Positions 16,022 through 24,885 of a stretch of 64,000 nucleotides of DNA are shown piece by piece. Source of the stretch: Microbacterium nymphoidis (GTDB lineage Bacteria; Actinomycetota; Actinomycetes; Actinomycetales; Microbacteriaceae). The position numbers and the translations under genes were made by a program. How positions within the stretch are numbered: position 1 is the stretch's first letter; every line of letters begins with the position of its first letter. The stretch lies in contig NZ_JAJNOD010000001.1 of NCBI RefSeq assembly GCF_021044885.1, forward strand, positions 930,001-994,000, read 5' to 3'. The notes below the pieces were generated by a model. That model worked only from the letters and a program-made list of their open reading frames with translations. It was not told the origin of the DNA and ran no database searches.

Positions 16022-18013
16022 GTGGCCCCCGCCTCCCTGCGCGTTCACACGCTGTCCCTGCCCAGCGCCACCCTCGGCGACCCGGTGAACCTGGTGCCGG
16101 TGCGGCGCACCCAGGATCTGCACGCCATCGAGGGCGGTGAGCAAATCGATGACGAGTTGCGCGCCGGACTCGGCTACGGGCACGTGCGAAACGTGGCGCC
16201 CTACCTCCCGCAGCAGGACTACGATCGCACGCTCACCGACCGCGATCACCGTGTGATCGTCCTGGAGAACGACCACCTGCGCGCCGAAGTGCTCCCCGAC
16301 CTCGGCGGACGACTGCGACGTCTCTACGACAAGGACGCCCAGCGTGAGCTGCTGCATGTGAACGCCGTCTTCCAGCCCGGAAACCTCGCGCTGCGAAACG
16401 CCTGGTTCTCCGGGGGCGTCGAGTGGAACATCGGCACGATTGGGCACACCCCGCTCACGGCGTCGACGCTGCACGCCGTCGAGGTGGAGCGTCCGGACGG
16501 TGCCGCCGCCGTCCGTCTCTACGAGTACGAGCGTCTTCGGGGTGTCGTCTACAGCGTGGAGTTCGTGCTGGGCGCCCACGCGCGCGAGCTTCTGGTGCGC
16601 AACACCATCACCGACGTGCGGGAATCGTCCGAGCCCGTGCCGATGTACTGGTGGTCGAACATCGCCGTCGATCAGACCGCCGGCACCCGCGTGATCGCCC
16701 CGGCGCACGGGGCGTGGAAGTTCGCGTATCGCGAGAACGTGCATCTGATCCCCGTCGGAGATGATGCTCCCCGCCCGGACATCACCCGCCCAGCCCTGGC
16801 CCCGCAGGCCGCGGACTACTTCTTCGACCTGGACGAGAAGGTCCATCCCTGGATCGCCGCCGTCGAGCCTGATGGCCGCGGACTGCTGCAGGTGTCAGAC
16901 GCACCGCTGCGGGGCAGGAAGCTGTTCGTCTGGGGTGAATCCGACGGCGGGCGACGGTGGCAGTCCTGGCTCTCGCACGGAACGGGCAGCTATCTGGAGA
17001 TCCAGGCCGGCCTCGCCCGCACCCAGCTGGAGCACGTGCCGATGCCGGCCGGCGCCACCTGGAGCTGGACGGAGGCGTACGGCCTGCTCGAGGTGGACGG
17101 CGCTGTCGCGCTGGGTGATTCGTGGGATGCGGCGATCGACGAGGTGGCCTCGTCACCCGCGGCAGAACGACTCCGCGCAGCGATCGAGGCCGAGAGCATC
17201 CGCTCCACCGCACAGGATCGCGTCGGCGACGCCCTCAGCGTCGGATCGGGGTGGGGTGCGCTGGAGCAGCGCCGCCGGATCCACACCCGCACGGGCCCGT
17301 TCGACGACTCCCAGACGCCGTTCCGGCCCAATCATCTCGGTGCAGAGCAGGAGGGCTGGCTTCAGCTGCTGCGCGGCGGGCCGTTCCCGGAGGGTCTCCC
17401 CCTCGGCTACCAGCGGGACGACGCCTGGGTCCCGTTCCTCGAGAAGGAGGCGACGCCTGATGCCTCCTTCGCGCTCGGCGTGATCCACGCCGCGCAGGGG
17501 CGGCTCGAGGAGGCAGGGGAGGCGTTCTCCGCCGCCGCGCGGCAGCAGGACACCTGGTACGTGCAACGGGCTCTGGCTGAACTTGCCGAGGAACGCGGCG
17601 AGCTCACCGCCGCACGTGAGCACGCGCTTCGGGCGCAGGAGCTGGCAGCTCCCGTCTGGGCCGTCGTCGACCTCGGCGAGCTGCTGCTGCGCCTCGGCGC
17701 GCCCGCAGACGCCCTCCGAGCGGCGACCACGGCCGAGGAGGAACGTCCCGGAGGCCGGGCTCGGATGTTGCGGGCACAGGCGCTGGTCGCGCTGGAGCGA
17801 TATGCCGAGGCCCGCGATCTCCTCACCGAGGGCATCGACGTCGCGGACCTGGCCGAAGGCGACGACGCCCTCACCGCACTCTGGCGGACGGCAGCCATCG
17901 GCATCCAGCGCGCCGCCGACCCGTCCGCGTCATCCGAGACGCTCGCCGAACGGGCCGCGATCGCCGACCCGCTGCCCGCTCGCTACGACTTCCGGATGTC
18001 TGTGGACGCCTGA
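16022..18013 (+). CDS. DUF5107 protein with TPR-like C-terminus
   Basis: A 663-aa cytoplasmic protein. Residues about 30-350 match the DUF5107 domain, which has the galactose-mutarotase-like beta-sandwich fold often paired with glycoside hydrolases (VIVLENDHLRAEVLPDLGGRL; MYWWSNIAVDQT). Residues about 480-640 are Ala/Leu/Glu-rich helical repeats resembling TPR. The GTG start at 16022 is supported by AAGGAG 6 nt upstream. In other genomes such proteins are linked to sugar metabolism; whether they act as enzymes or binding proteins is not established here. A strong bidirectional terminator follows. Confidence 0.82.
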   Translation: MAPASLRVHTLSLPSATLGDPVNLVPVRRTQDLHAIEGGEQIDDELRAGLGYGHVRNVAPYLPQQDYDRTLTDRDHRVIVLENDHLRAEVLPDLGGRLRRLYDKDAQRELLHVNAVFQPGNLALRNAWFSGGVEWNIGTIGHTPLTASTLHAVEVERPDGAAAVRLYEYERLRGVVYSVEFVLGAHARELLVRNTITDVRESSEPVPMYWWSNIAVDQTAGTRVIAPAHGAWKFAYRENVHLIPVGDDAPRPDITRPALAPQAADYFFDLDEKVHPWIAAVEPDGRGLLQVSDAPLRGRKLFVWGESDGGRRWQSWLSHGTGSYLEIQAGLARTQLEHVPMPAGATWSWTEAYGLLEVDGAVALGDSWDAAIDEVASSPAAERLRAAIEAESIRSTAQDRVGDALSVGSGWGALEQRRRIHTRTGPFDDSQTPFRPNHLGAEQEGWLQLLRGGPFPEGLPLGYQRDDAWVPFLEKEATPDASFALGVIHAAQGRLEEAGEAFSAAARQQDTWYVQRALAELAEERGELTAAREHALRAQELAAPVWAVVDLGELLLRLGAPADALRAATTAEEERPGGRARMLRAQALVALERYAEARDLLTEGIDVADLAEGDDALTALWRTAAIGIQRAADPSASSETLAERAAIADPLPARYDFRMSVDA

Positions 18014-18050
18014 TCGCCGGTTGCGGGTGCTGCGCCCGCAACCGGCGATC
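18012..18050. terminator. Bidirectional terminator between convergent genes
   Basis: A perfect 16-bp stem (18012-18027 with 18035-18050) with a 7-nt loop starts within the stop codon of the DUF5107 gene and ends 7 nt before the stop of the convergent SDR-hydrolase gene. Confidence 0.85.
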
Positions 18051-18057
18051 CGCGTGC

Positions 18058-19842
18058 TCAGACGCGGGTGGTCGCGAGCAGGTCCGTGAGTGCCTCGGCG
18101 TGTGTCAGCTGCGGATGATGTCCGGCACCGGGAACGGAGTTCAGTTCGGCCCCCGACAGCGACTCGAGGTGTTCCAGCGCCAGCGGATCATCGCTGCCCG
18201 CGATGATCCGCACCGGCCCGGCGAATCGTGACAGTGCCGCGCGCAGCTCACTGCGCCACTGCGCCGAGCCCGCCGCCGCGAGCTGCGTCGCGACACGGCG
18301 TGCGGTGCGGTGCCGGAGATCGCTGACGCTGGATCGCAGCTCTGCCGCGCTCTCGGACGAGCCGGTGAGACGCCGCGACAGCCCGGCGGCATCCGCACGC
18401 CGCAGTGCCATGCTCACCAGGGGCCGCAGCCGGGTGATCGAGGCAGTCGGCGGCTGAAAGAAGAAGGGCGCGACGAGAGTCAGGGATCGCACGCGGGACG
18501 GGAAGCGATCGGCTGCGAGGACGGCGGCTGCCGCCCCGAGGGAATGACCGATGAGATCCGTCTGGCCCGGGCCCAGCAGCGCGGGAAGCCACCGCGCCCA
18601 GTCCTCGATGCCCTGTCCGCCGCTGAGGCCGAGCCCGGGCAGGTCCACGACCCGCGCCCCGATGCCCGCGGCGACCGGCGCCCAGGTATCGGCATTGACC
18701 GGGAGCCCGGGAAGGATGAGCTGCTCGGAGCCGGGCGCCCCCAGCTCGAAGGTCCGCACTCCGCCGATATCGGCGAAGCGGCGATCCGTGGCGCTCTCCT
18801 CTCCGAAGCGGTGCGCGGCGAGATGATCCGCCCACCGCCGCAGCGACGTTCGCGCGTCCGGCATCACGAGCCCGTGCTTCTCGGCGAAGTCGAGTGCCGG
18901 GCGGGTCGGGTATCGATCCGCCGACATGAAGGTGAGCGTCTCAGGGTCCGCATGGGTGACCCAGCGCGGCAGACGCTTGATCATGCCCACCGGGATACGC
19001 AATCGCGGGACCTTCGCCCCGAGATGCTCTCCCGTCTGGCTGAGCAGGTCGGCCAGCGGCGGAGTCGCATCGTCCAGGATCCAGTATTCCTGGCCCGCTG
19101 CCGCGGGATCGACGGCGGCGGCGGCCATGAACGCAGCAAGATAGTCCACGGTGATGACCGGCAGGAACGTCGAGTCGTCGCCGGGCAGGGCCGCGAGGGT
19201 GCCGTCCCAGACCTGGCCGATGGTGGCGGCCAGGCCGATCTGCTGGTCGGATTCCCCGGTCACGCTGTCGCCGATCACGCTGGAGGGATTGACGATCGTC
19301 CACGCCAGTCCGCGTTCGCGTGCCCGGGCCTGGAAGATCGCGTCGGACTCCTCCTTCGAAGCCTCATACGCGCCGTGGTCACGATAAAGCGCGGCGCGAT
19401 GCTCGTCCGGCCACGGAACGGAGTCCGGATTCTGGCCGCCTACGCGATAGCCCGAGATGTGGACCACGCGCTGCAGGTGCGGCAGCTCCGCCGCCAGGTC
19501 GATGACCTTCTCGACGATGCCGACGTTGGCGCGGCGCGCTTCTTCGGCGCTCATCCCGAACCGGTAGGACCCGGCGCAGCTGTGGATCTCCGTCACATCC
19601 GCGAGCGAGGCGGAGCCGGCGGGAATGATCTCGTCGGCGTCGAAGTCGACCGTCACGGTGTCGACGGCTCCGGGCAGTCCGTGATCGGTGAGCCAGCGCT
19701 TCATCGCGGCAGCGGAGCTCGCGCTTCGGACCGCGGCGGTGACACGTGCGCCGTCACCGGCAAGCGCGAGGATGAGGTGGCGGCCAATCAGTCCGGTCGC
19801 GCCGAAGATGAGGGCGTGGCGCGGCTGTTCGGTGGCGGTCAT
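18058..19842 (-). CDS. Fusion of an SDR epimerase/reductase and an alpha/beta hydrolase
   Basis: A 594-aa two-domain protein. Residues about 5-345 are an extended short-chain dehydrogenase: nucleotide motif GATGLIG near the start and the catalytic YEASK. Residues about 360-594 are an alpha/beta hydrolase with nucleophile elbow GHSLG and terminal catalytic histidine in GAGHH. The ATG at 19842 overlaps the stop of the TetR gene (ATGA), so the two are translationally coupled and the enzyme is probably under that repressor. An NAD(P)H-dependent reductase plus esterase or lactonase in one chain suggests detoxification or conversion of a lipophilic carbonyl or ester; the substrate is unknown. Confidence 0.82.
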   Translation of the reverse strand: MTATEQPRHALIFGATGLIGRHLILALAGDGARVTAAVRSASSAAAMKRWLTDHGLPGAVDTVTVDFDADEIIPAGSASLADVTEIHSCAGSYRFGMSAEEARRANVGIVEKVIDLAAELPHLQRVVHISGYRVGGQNPDSVPWPDEHRAALYRDHGAYEASKEESDAIFQARARERGLAWTIVNPSSVIGDSVTGESDQQIGLAATIGQVWDGTLAALPGDDSTFLPVITVDYLAAFMAAAAVDPAAAGQEYWILDDATPPLADLLSQTGEHLGAKVPRLRIPVGMIKRLPRWVTHADPETLTFMSADRYPTRPALDFAEKHGLVMPDARTSLRRWADHLAAHRFGEESATDRRFADIGGVRTFELGAPGSEQLILPGLPVNADTWAPVAAGIGARVVDLPGLGLSGGQGIEDWARWLPALLGPGQTDLIGHSLGAAAAVLAADRFPSRVRSLTLVAPFFFQPPTASITRLRPLVSMALRRADAAGLSRRLTGSSESAAELRSSVSDLRHRTARRVATQLAAAGSAQWRSELRAALSRFAGPVRIIAGSDDPLALEHLESLSGAELNSVPGAGHHPQLTHAEALTDLLATTRV

Positions 19843-20435
19843 CGCGCTGCCTCTCCCGTCTTCTGCTGTGCGATGAGCTCTGCCACCAGATCGGCGGCGG
19901 ACAGCAGCGGCGCGGTGCTCCGCGTCGCTCGCGAGACAATCACCGAGCCTTCGATCATCGACACGATGACGGTGGCCAGGGACCGGGCGCGAGCGGCGTC
20001 GATGCCATCGGCTTCCAGGAGGGCCGCTGTCGGGGTGATCCACGACTCGAACGCCGCAGCGCACGCCTCGCGCAGCCGTTCGCTCTCGGCACCCATCTCC
20101 AGCGTCACGACGGACACTGGGCACCCCAGCCGGAAGTCACTGTCCCCCACGAGGGTGGCAAGCGCCTCGATCGCCGCGCGCGCCGCCTCCGCCGCGCCCC
20201 CCGCTGTGGCGGCCGACTGGGCGATCAGGGTCTGGAACTGCTGCGCCGCGAGGTCGACGGCGGCGATGCCCAGCCCCTCCTTCCCGTCCGGGAAGTGGAA
20301 GTACACCGAGCCCTTGGGAGCGTGAGCGTGGTCGATGACCGCGTTGAGTCCGGTGCCGCTGTAGCCGCTGGTCTGAATGAGCTCGAGCATGGACGACGCG
20401 AGCCGCGCCTTCGTGAGGTCTCCTTTGGATGCCAT
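19839..20435 (-). CDS. TetR/AcrR-family repressor (LmrA/YxaF-like)
   Basis: A 198-aa TetR-family regulator. The helix-turn-helix spans residues 10-50 (TSGYSGTGLNAVIDHAHAPKGSVYFHF), with the family-typical KGSVYFHFP. The ligand domain resembles the LmrA/YxaF group. The ATG at 20435 (MASKGDL) is chosen because a promoter lies exactly before it and an upstream extension would cross that promoter. It overlaps the downstream SDR-hydrolase gene by 4 nt, so it very likely represses this two-gene unit, itself included, through the palindrome at 20445-20458. Confidence 0.88.
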   Translation of the reverse strand: MASKGDLTKARLASSMLELIQTSGYSGTGLNAVIDHAHAPKGSVYFHFPDGKEGLGIAAVDLAAQQFQTLIAQSAATAGGAAEAARAAIEALATLVGDSDFRLGCPVSVVTLEMGAESERLREACAAAFESWITPTAALLEADGIDAARARSLATVIVSMIEGSVIVSRATRSTAPLLSAADLVAELIAQQKTGEAAR

Positions 20436-20441
20436 GCTCGC

Positions 20442-20471
20442 ATAATAGACCGGTCTATATATTTTCTCCAA
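20442..20471 (-). promoter_or_regulatory. Leaderless TetR promoter with palindromic operator
   Basis: On the minus strand TTGGAG (plus 20466-20471) and TATTAT (20442-20447) are spaced 18 nt, and the -10 lies 6 nt before the ATG, which predicts a leaderless mRNA. The perfect 14-bp palindrome ATAGACCGGTCTAT (20445-20458) overlaps the -10 and spacer. It closely resembles the LmrA/YxaF box of Bacillus, so autorepression is likely. Confidence 0.75.
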
Positions 20472-20501
20472 ACATCGTCGCGGCACCGGTCCCTCGTCGC
20501 C

Positions 20502-20828
20502 TCACACCCGGATGTATGCTGCCCCGGCGAACTGCGCATCCACCAGCGCCACGGCGGCGGACGGCACCGTCTCCAGGCTCTCCTGGACGTCACCGAGCGG
20601 GATTCCCCGCCCGCGTAATCCCACCTCGCACACCTGCACCGAGACGAAGCCGGGCACCAGAAGCGGATCGGCGTCCTTGGTGGCGCCGCGCACCGCGGAC
20701 CCGTTGACGATGATCCTCAGCCGGTACGAGGGATGCGTCTCGTGCAGAGTCTGTGCGGTTCCAATCGCGCGGGCGATGTCCTCCGGGCGATCGGAGACGT
20801 GCAGGACGGCGGTGCGCTGTTCGGCCAT
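20502..20828 (-). CDS. DsrE/DsrF-like small protein
   Basis: A 108-aa protein with the DsrE-like alpha/beta pattern: ALV-type first strand (TAVLHVSDRPED), central strand YRLRIIVNGSAV and C-terminal VPSAAVALVDAQFAGAAYI. DsrE-family proteins take part in sulfur relay, but the catalytic cysteine of true sulfur carriers is not obvious; the only Cys lies in VQVCEVGL, mid-protein. The function is therefore open. It is preceded by AGAAGGAGGT and lies 66 nt upstream of the TetR gene on the same strand. Confidence 0.65.
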   Translation of the reverse strand: MAEQRTAVLHVSDRPEDIARAIGTAQTLHETHPSYRLRIIVNGSAVRGATKDADPLLVPGFVSVQVCEVGLRGRGIPLGDVQESLETVPSAAVALVDAQFAGAAYIRV

Positions 20829-20867
20829 GGGACCTCCTTCTCGGTCACCTCATTCTCACGCTGCGGC

Positions 20868-21407
20868 TCAGGCTTCGCGCGGCCCCAGCACCTCATACCG
20901 CGCCGCCAGGAACTCGCCGTTGACCGCGTGCTCACGCAGCCGCAGCTCCCGGGCGCCTCCGAACAGCGGACGGCCGGCGCCGAGAAGCACCGGAGCGAAG
21001 GTCACCGTGAGCTCATCGAGCATCCCGTCGTCCGCGAACGCCGCCGCCAGCGCACCCCCGCCGAGCACCCACACGTCGCGGTCCCCGGCCGCGGACTCGA
21101 TAGCGGCGCGATTGTCGGAGGGGGCGCCGGAGACGAATCGGACATCGCCGTCCACCGCCGCGAGTTCTCGGTGAGTGAAGACGAACGTGGGCACCTCGTA
21201 GGGCCACGAGTCGGTGCCCCCGTGCGCGAGCAGCCACTCGTAGGTCGTCGCCCCCATCACGTTGGCGCCGATGCCCGCCTGGAAGTCCGGGATGTTCATC
21301 GGCCCCTTCTCATCGAAATGCCGGCTGAGCAGCCATCCCAGGTCATCTTCGGGGTCGGCGAGGAAGCCGTCGAGGCTGGACGCGGTGTAGAAGTGATAGG
21401 TCGTCAT
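20868..21407 (-). CDS. RibD-C/dihydrofolate-reductase-like oxidoreductase
   Basis: A 179-aa protein of the dihydrofolate-reductase-like family related to the RibD C-terminal domain (pfam RibD_C, YyaP/YwjB type). Signatures are YTASSLDGFLADPEDDL, MGATTYEWL and VWVLGGGALAAAF, the NADPH-binding turn. Members are presumed NADPH-dependent reductases of unknown physiological substrate. The ATG at 21407 (MTTYHFYT) is supported by GAGGATGGCGAC upstream. It is divergent from the ThDP enzyme and 39 nt upstream of the DsrE-like gene. Confidence 0.82.
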   Translation of the reverse strand: MTTYHFYTASSLDGFLADPEDDLGWLLSRHFDEKGPMNIPDFQAGIGANVMGATTYEWLLAHGGTDSWPYEVPTFVFTHRELAAVDGDVRFVSGAPSDNRAAIESAAGDRDVWVLGGGALAAAFADDGMLDELTVTFAPVLLGAGRPLFGGARELRLREHAVNGEFLAARYEVLGPREA

Positions 21408-21441
21408 GTCGCCATCCTCGCGCGGACCACCGACATCGGCG

Positions 21442-21610
21442 CGGGCTGTTCCCGCCGTATACTGGGCCAGTCCGGGCCTGACCCGGTGCTCGAAAAAAGG
21501 GCACGAAGCCGAGCAGCCGATGAGGGCCGCTCGCGTGAGACACATACGGATCCCCTCCGCGATCCGTGCTCACTCGTCTTCGACCGACGCGCATCGCGGT
21601 TCCGTCTCTC
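21442..21610 (+). promoter_or_regulatory. Hairpin-rich leader of the ThDP enzyme
   Basis: TATACT (21458-21463) is a good -10. The transcript downstream would be about 155 nt long and could form several stems: GTGCTC/GGGCAC around a GAAAAAA loop (21487-21504), GAGC/GCTC enclosing CAGCCGATGAGG (21511-21532), and ACGGATC/GATCCGT (21547-21568). No known riboswitch class was recognised. It shares a 12-mer with the RibD-RibA leader. Confidence 0.4.
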
Positions 21611-21623
21611 CAGGAGCACCGTC

Positions 21624-23291
21624 ATGCCCACTCCCGTTCCCACCGACACCACCGTCTCCGCGCACGTCGCCCATGCGCTCGCCGCCTTCACCGATCAGGT
21701 GTTCGGCGTGATGGGCAACGGCAACGCCTACCTGCTCGACGCCCTCGAGCGCTCGCGCAGCGTCACCTTCACAGCTGTGCGCCACGAGGCGGGCGGCGTG
21801 GTGGCCGCCGATGCGCACTTCCGCGCCTCGGGACGCATCGCCATCGCCACCGCCACGTACGGCGCCGGATTCACCAACACCCTGACACCACTGGCCGAAG
21901 CCGCACAGGCGCACGTCCCGCTGGTGCTCGTGGTGGGCGATGAGCCCACGTCAGGCCCGCGGCCGTGGGACGTGGATCAGATCGCGCTGGCATCGGCCGT
22001 CGGCGCGCGCACCTACACCGTGGGCCGCGCCGACGCGGTGGCCACCACGGCCATCGCGATCGAGCACGCCCTGAGCTACAAGGTGCCGGTGGTCCTCGCC
22101 ATCCCTTACGACGTCGCCACGCTGGAGGCGGGCGAGCCCGGCGAGGTGCCCGCCCTGTCGCTGCCCGCCGCACTGCAGCCGCGCGGCGAGGTCGGCACCG
22201 ACCGGATCCGTGAGATCGCCGAGGCGCTGGCCACCGCTGAACGGCCGTTCCTGCTGGCGGGGCGCGGTGCGCATCTCGCCGGCGCCGGGACAGCGCTCGG
22301 GCGTCTCGCCGAGGCGACGGGTGCGGTCACGGCCTCGACGGCGCTGGGCCGCGGGCTGTTCCCGGACACGCGCTACGACCTGGGCGTGACCGGCGGGTTC
22401 GGCGCTGACGGCGCGATGGAACTCATCCGCGAGGCGGACGTCGCCGTGGTCTTCGGCGCCGGGCTCAACCAGTTCACCATGCGCTTCGGGGAGTTGTTCG
22501 CCCCCGGGACGCGGGTGTTCCAGGTGGACATCTCCGCCGCGGCGACCCACGCGGTGGTGTCGGGCTATGTCCGCGCCGACGCCCGCGTCGCAGCCGAGGA
22601 GATCCTCGCGGCGCTGCCCGAGCGCACGCTGCCGGCGTGGCGGGAACGCATCGACGTCGATGCGCTCGTGGCGCGCGACGCCGGGGAAGAGCTCGCGCCC
22701 GACGGCCGGCTGGACCCTCGTTCCGTGGCGATCCGCATCGCCCGGAGCCTGCCCGAGGACCGCGTCGTCGTCACCGACGGCGGGCACTTCCTGGGCTGGG
22801 CCAACATGTACTGGCCGGTCGCGTCCCCGGATCGGTTCATGATGGTGGGCACCGCCTACCAGTCGATCGGGCTCGGCTTCCCGAGCGTGGTCGGCGCCGC
22901 AGCTGCCCGGCCCGATGCCACGATCGTGCTCTCCTCGGGCGACGGCGGTGGGCTGATGGCGCTTGCCGATCTCGAATCCGCCGTCCGGTCGGCGGGTGGA
23001 CGCGGCATCGGTGTCATCTGGAACGACGGCGCATACGGCGCCGAGGTCAACCTCTATGGGCTGAAGGGCCTCGCGACCGGCCCGATGATGATCCCCGGGG
23101 TGAGCTTTGCCGCCCTCGCCGAGGCCGTCGGCGCCGAGGGCGTCGTCGTCACGTCGCTGGCGCAGCTCGACCATCTGGACAGCTGGAGCGCGGAGCCGGT
23201 GGACCAGCGGCGCTTCCTACTTCTGGACTGCCGCATCTCCACCGGCGTCATCGCTCCGTACCAGCAGGAGATCATCCGCGTGAACTCCTGA
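21624..23291 (+). CDS. Thiamine-diphosphate-dependent decarboxylase/acetolactate-synthase-like enzyme
   Basis: A 555-aa cytoplasmic enzyme with the three-domain layout of ThDP enzymes. The N-terminal domain has the activating glutamate in AVRHEAGGVVAADAH, the middle domain is Rossmann-like, and the C-terminal domain has the GDG...WND cofactor motif (SSGDGGG and IWNDGAYGAEV). It is closer in style to benzoylformate or 2-oxoacid decarboxylases and uncharacterised acetolactate-synthase-like proteins than to IlvB, and no regulatory subunit follows. ATG 21624 has CAGGAG upstream. Its position near the aromatic-acid genes allows a 2-oxo-arylacid decarboxylase role, which is only a guess. Confidence 0.82.
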   Translation: MPTPVPTDTTVSAHVAHALAAFTDQVFGVMGNGNAYLLDALERSRSVTFTAVRHEAGGVVAADAHFRASGRIAIATATYGAGFTNTLTPLAEAAQAHVPLVLVVGDEPTSGPRPWDVDQIALASAVGARTYTVGRADAVATTAIAIEHALSYKVPVVLAIPYDVATLEAGEPGEVPALSLPAALQPRGEVGTDRIREIAEALATAERPFLLAGRGAHLAGAGTALGRLAEATGAVTASTALGRGLFPDTRYDLGVTGGFGADGAMELIREADVAVVFGAGLNQFTMRFGELFAPGTRVFQVDISAAATHAVVSGYVRADARVAAEEILAALPERTLPAWRERIDVDALVARDAGEELAPDGRLDPRSVAIRIARSLPEDRVVVTDGGHFLGWANMYWPVASPDRFMMVGTAYQSIGLGFPSVVGAAAARPDATIVLSSGDGGGLMALADLESAVRSAGGRGIGVIWNDGAYGAEVNLYGLKGLATGPMMIPGVSFAALAEAVGAEGVVVTSLAQLDHLDSWSAEPVDQRRFLLLDCRISTGVIAPYQQEIIRVNS

Positions 23292-23294
23292 GCG

Positions 23295-23337
23295 CAGACG
23301 ACGAAGCGCCGGCGAGGAGCCGGCGCTTCGTCGTCTG
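23295..23337. terminator. Bidirectional terminator
   Basis: A perfect 19-bp stem (23295-23313 with 23319-23337) with a GAGGA loop lies between the stop codons of the ThDP enzyme and the convergent MHS transporter. Confidence 0.9.
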
Positions 23338-23338
23338 G

Positions 23339-24721
23339 TCAGGCCTCGGTGACGCCGACCCCGTAGAGCGGGGTCTTCGCCTGCTCCGCCTCGTGATCGA
23401 TCCCCAGGGGGATTCCCGCGCGGTTGCGGAAGGCGAGAGTCGCAAGGAGACCGACGATCGTCATCGCGAGCAGGTACCACATCACCGCGGTGGTGCCGCC
23501 GGTGGCCTGGAACAGCGCCTCGGCGACGAGAGGCGCGAACGCGCCACCGCAGATCGCGCCGATCGCATACGAGATGGAGACGCCCGAGAATCGCACCGAC
23601 GCCGGGAACATCTCGGCGTAGAACGAGGACTGCGGTCCGTAGGTGAGGCCGAGCCCGACGGACAGGATCGACAGCCCGAGGGCGAAGAGGACGACGTTTC
23701 CGGTGTTGACGAGCGGAAACAGCGACAGCACGCCTGCCGCCTGCAGCAGCCATCCGATCACATAGGTACGGCGCCGGCCGATGCGATCCGAGATCGTGCC
23801 GCCGAACCAGGTGAGCACCAGCCAGATGACGGCGCCGACAGCGACGGACCACAGCACCTCGGGACGGGTGAGGCCCAGCGCATTGGCACCGTAGCCCTGG
23901 ATCCAGCCGCCGGTGGTCATGTAGCCGACCGCGTTGTTGCCCGCGAATACCAGCGCCGCCAGCACCACCACGACACCGTACGTACGAAACAGCACCACGA
24001 TCGGGGTCTTGGTCTGAGCGGAGCGTTCGGCGATCTCGGCGAACACGGGGCTCTCCTCGACGCTGCGACGGATCCAGTAGCCCACGACGATCAGCACGAC
24101 CGAAAGCAGGAACGGAACGCGCCATCCCCACTCCAGGAACGCATCGCCCGGGGCCAGCGCGGACACGATCGCGATCACGGCGCTGGAGAGCAGCAGACCG
24201 AGCGGGACGCCCACCTGGGGTGCGGCGCCGAAGGCACCACGCTTGTCGCGCGGTGCGTGCTCCACCGCCATGAGCACGGCACCTCCCCATTCACCGCCGG
24301 CGGAGACGCCCTGCAGCACCCGGAGCAGGATGAGCAGGATCGGCGCCACGATCCCGGCTGCCGCGAAGGTCGGCAGGACGCCGATGAGAGCGGTGGCGAC
24401 GCCCATGCCGAACAACGTCACCACCAGCACCTGACGACGGCCGACGCGGTCGCCGAAGTGGCCGGCGAGGAAAGCTCCGAGCGGACGGAACAGGAAGCTG
24501 AGGCCCACGGTGACGAAGGAGAGCAGGGTTCCGACGCCGGCACCGGCCGGCTCGAAGAACAGGGTGCCGAAGACCAGGCCCGCCATGGTGGCGTAGGTGA
24601 AGAAGTCGTACCACTCGATGGTGGTTCCGATCACCGTCGCGAAGACGACCCTGCGACGGTCCCCGGCCGAGCTGATCGTGCCGGTGGGGGTGAGACCCCC
24701 GGGTGCTGTGTGTGAACTCAT
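23339..24721 (-). CDS. MHS-family transporter, probable aromatic-acid importer of the hpa locus
   Basis: A 460-aa, 12-TM metabolite/H+ symporter (IGTTIEWYDFFTYATMAGLV in TM1; GHFGDRVGRRQ loop; SAGGEWGGAVLMAVEHAP). MHS members import shikimate, 2-oxoglutarate or aromatic acids. It is transcribed divergently from the homoprotocatechuate genes, and its predicted promoter overlaps theirs, so uptake of (hydroxy)phenylacetate or homoprotocatechuate is a reasonable inference. ATG 24721 follows GAGGGAGTCATC. It is a paralogue of the MHS transporter at 3.5-4.9 kb. Confidence 0.85.
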   Translation of the reverse strand: MSSHTAPGGLTPTGTISSAGDRRRVVFATVIGTTIEWYDFFTYATMAGLVFGTLFFEPAGAGVGTLLSFVTVGLSFLFRPLGAFLAGHFGDRVGRRQVLVVTLFGMGVATALIGVLPTFAAAGIVAPILLILLRVLQGVSAGGEWGGAVLMAVEHAPRDKRGAFGAAPQVGVPLGLLLSSAVIAIVSALAPGDAFLEWGWRVPFLLSVVLIVVGYWIRRSVEESPVFAEIAERSAQTKTPIVVLFRTYGVVVVLAALVFAGNNAVGYMTTGGWIQGYGANALGLTRPEVLWSVAVGAVIWLVLTWFGGTISDRIGRRRTYVIGWLLQAAGVLSLFPLVNTGNVVLFALGLSILSVGLGLTYGPQSSFYAEMFPASVRFSGVSISYAIGAICGGAFAPLVAEALFQATGGTTAVMWYLLAMTIVGLLATLAFRNRAGIPLGIDHEAEQAKTPLYGVGVTEA

Positions 24722-24784
24722 GATGACTCCCTCGTCGATCTGTGCGGGTCCGGACGACGATCTGTGGAGGTTGTGGAATCGTCG

Positions 24785-24829
24785 TTGTCCGAGTGACCAT
24801 GATCATATACGATTTGAGATACGACTCAA
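24785..24829. promoter_or_regulatory. Overlapping divergent hpa promoters and putative GntR operators
   Basis: Rightward: TTGTCC (24785-24790), 17 nt, TACGAT (24808-24813). Leftward: TTGAGT (plus 24824-24829), 16 nt, TATGAT (plus 24802-24807). The near-palindrome ATCATATACGAT (24802-24813) covers both -10 boxes, and the perfect inverted repeat TTGAG-N6-CTCAA (24814-24829) covers the leftward -35. Both look like sites for the GntR regulator encoded in the operon. Confidence 0.6.
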
Positions 24830-24885
24830 CAGGTTCTTCCGATAGGGTCACCGTGACTCATTCCCGTCGACGTGAAGGAGAGACG

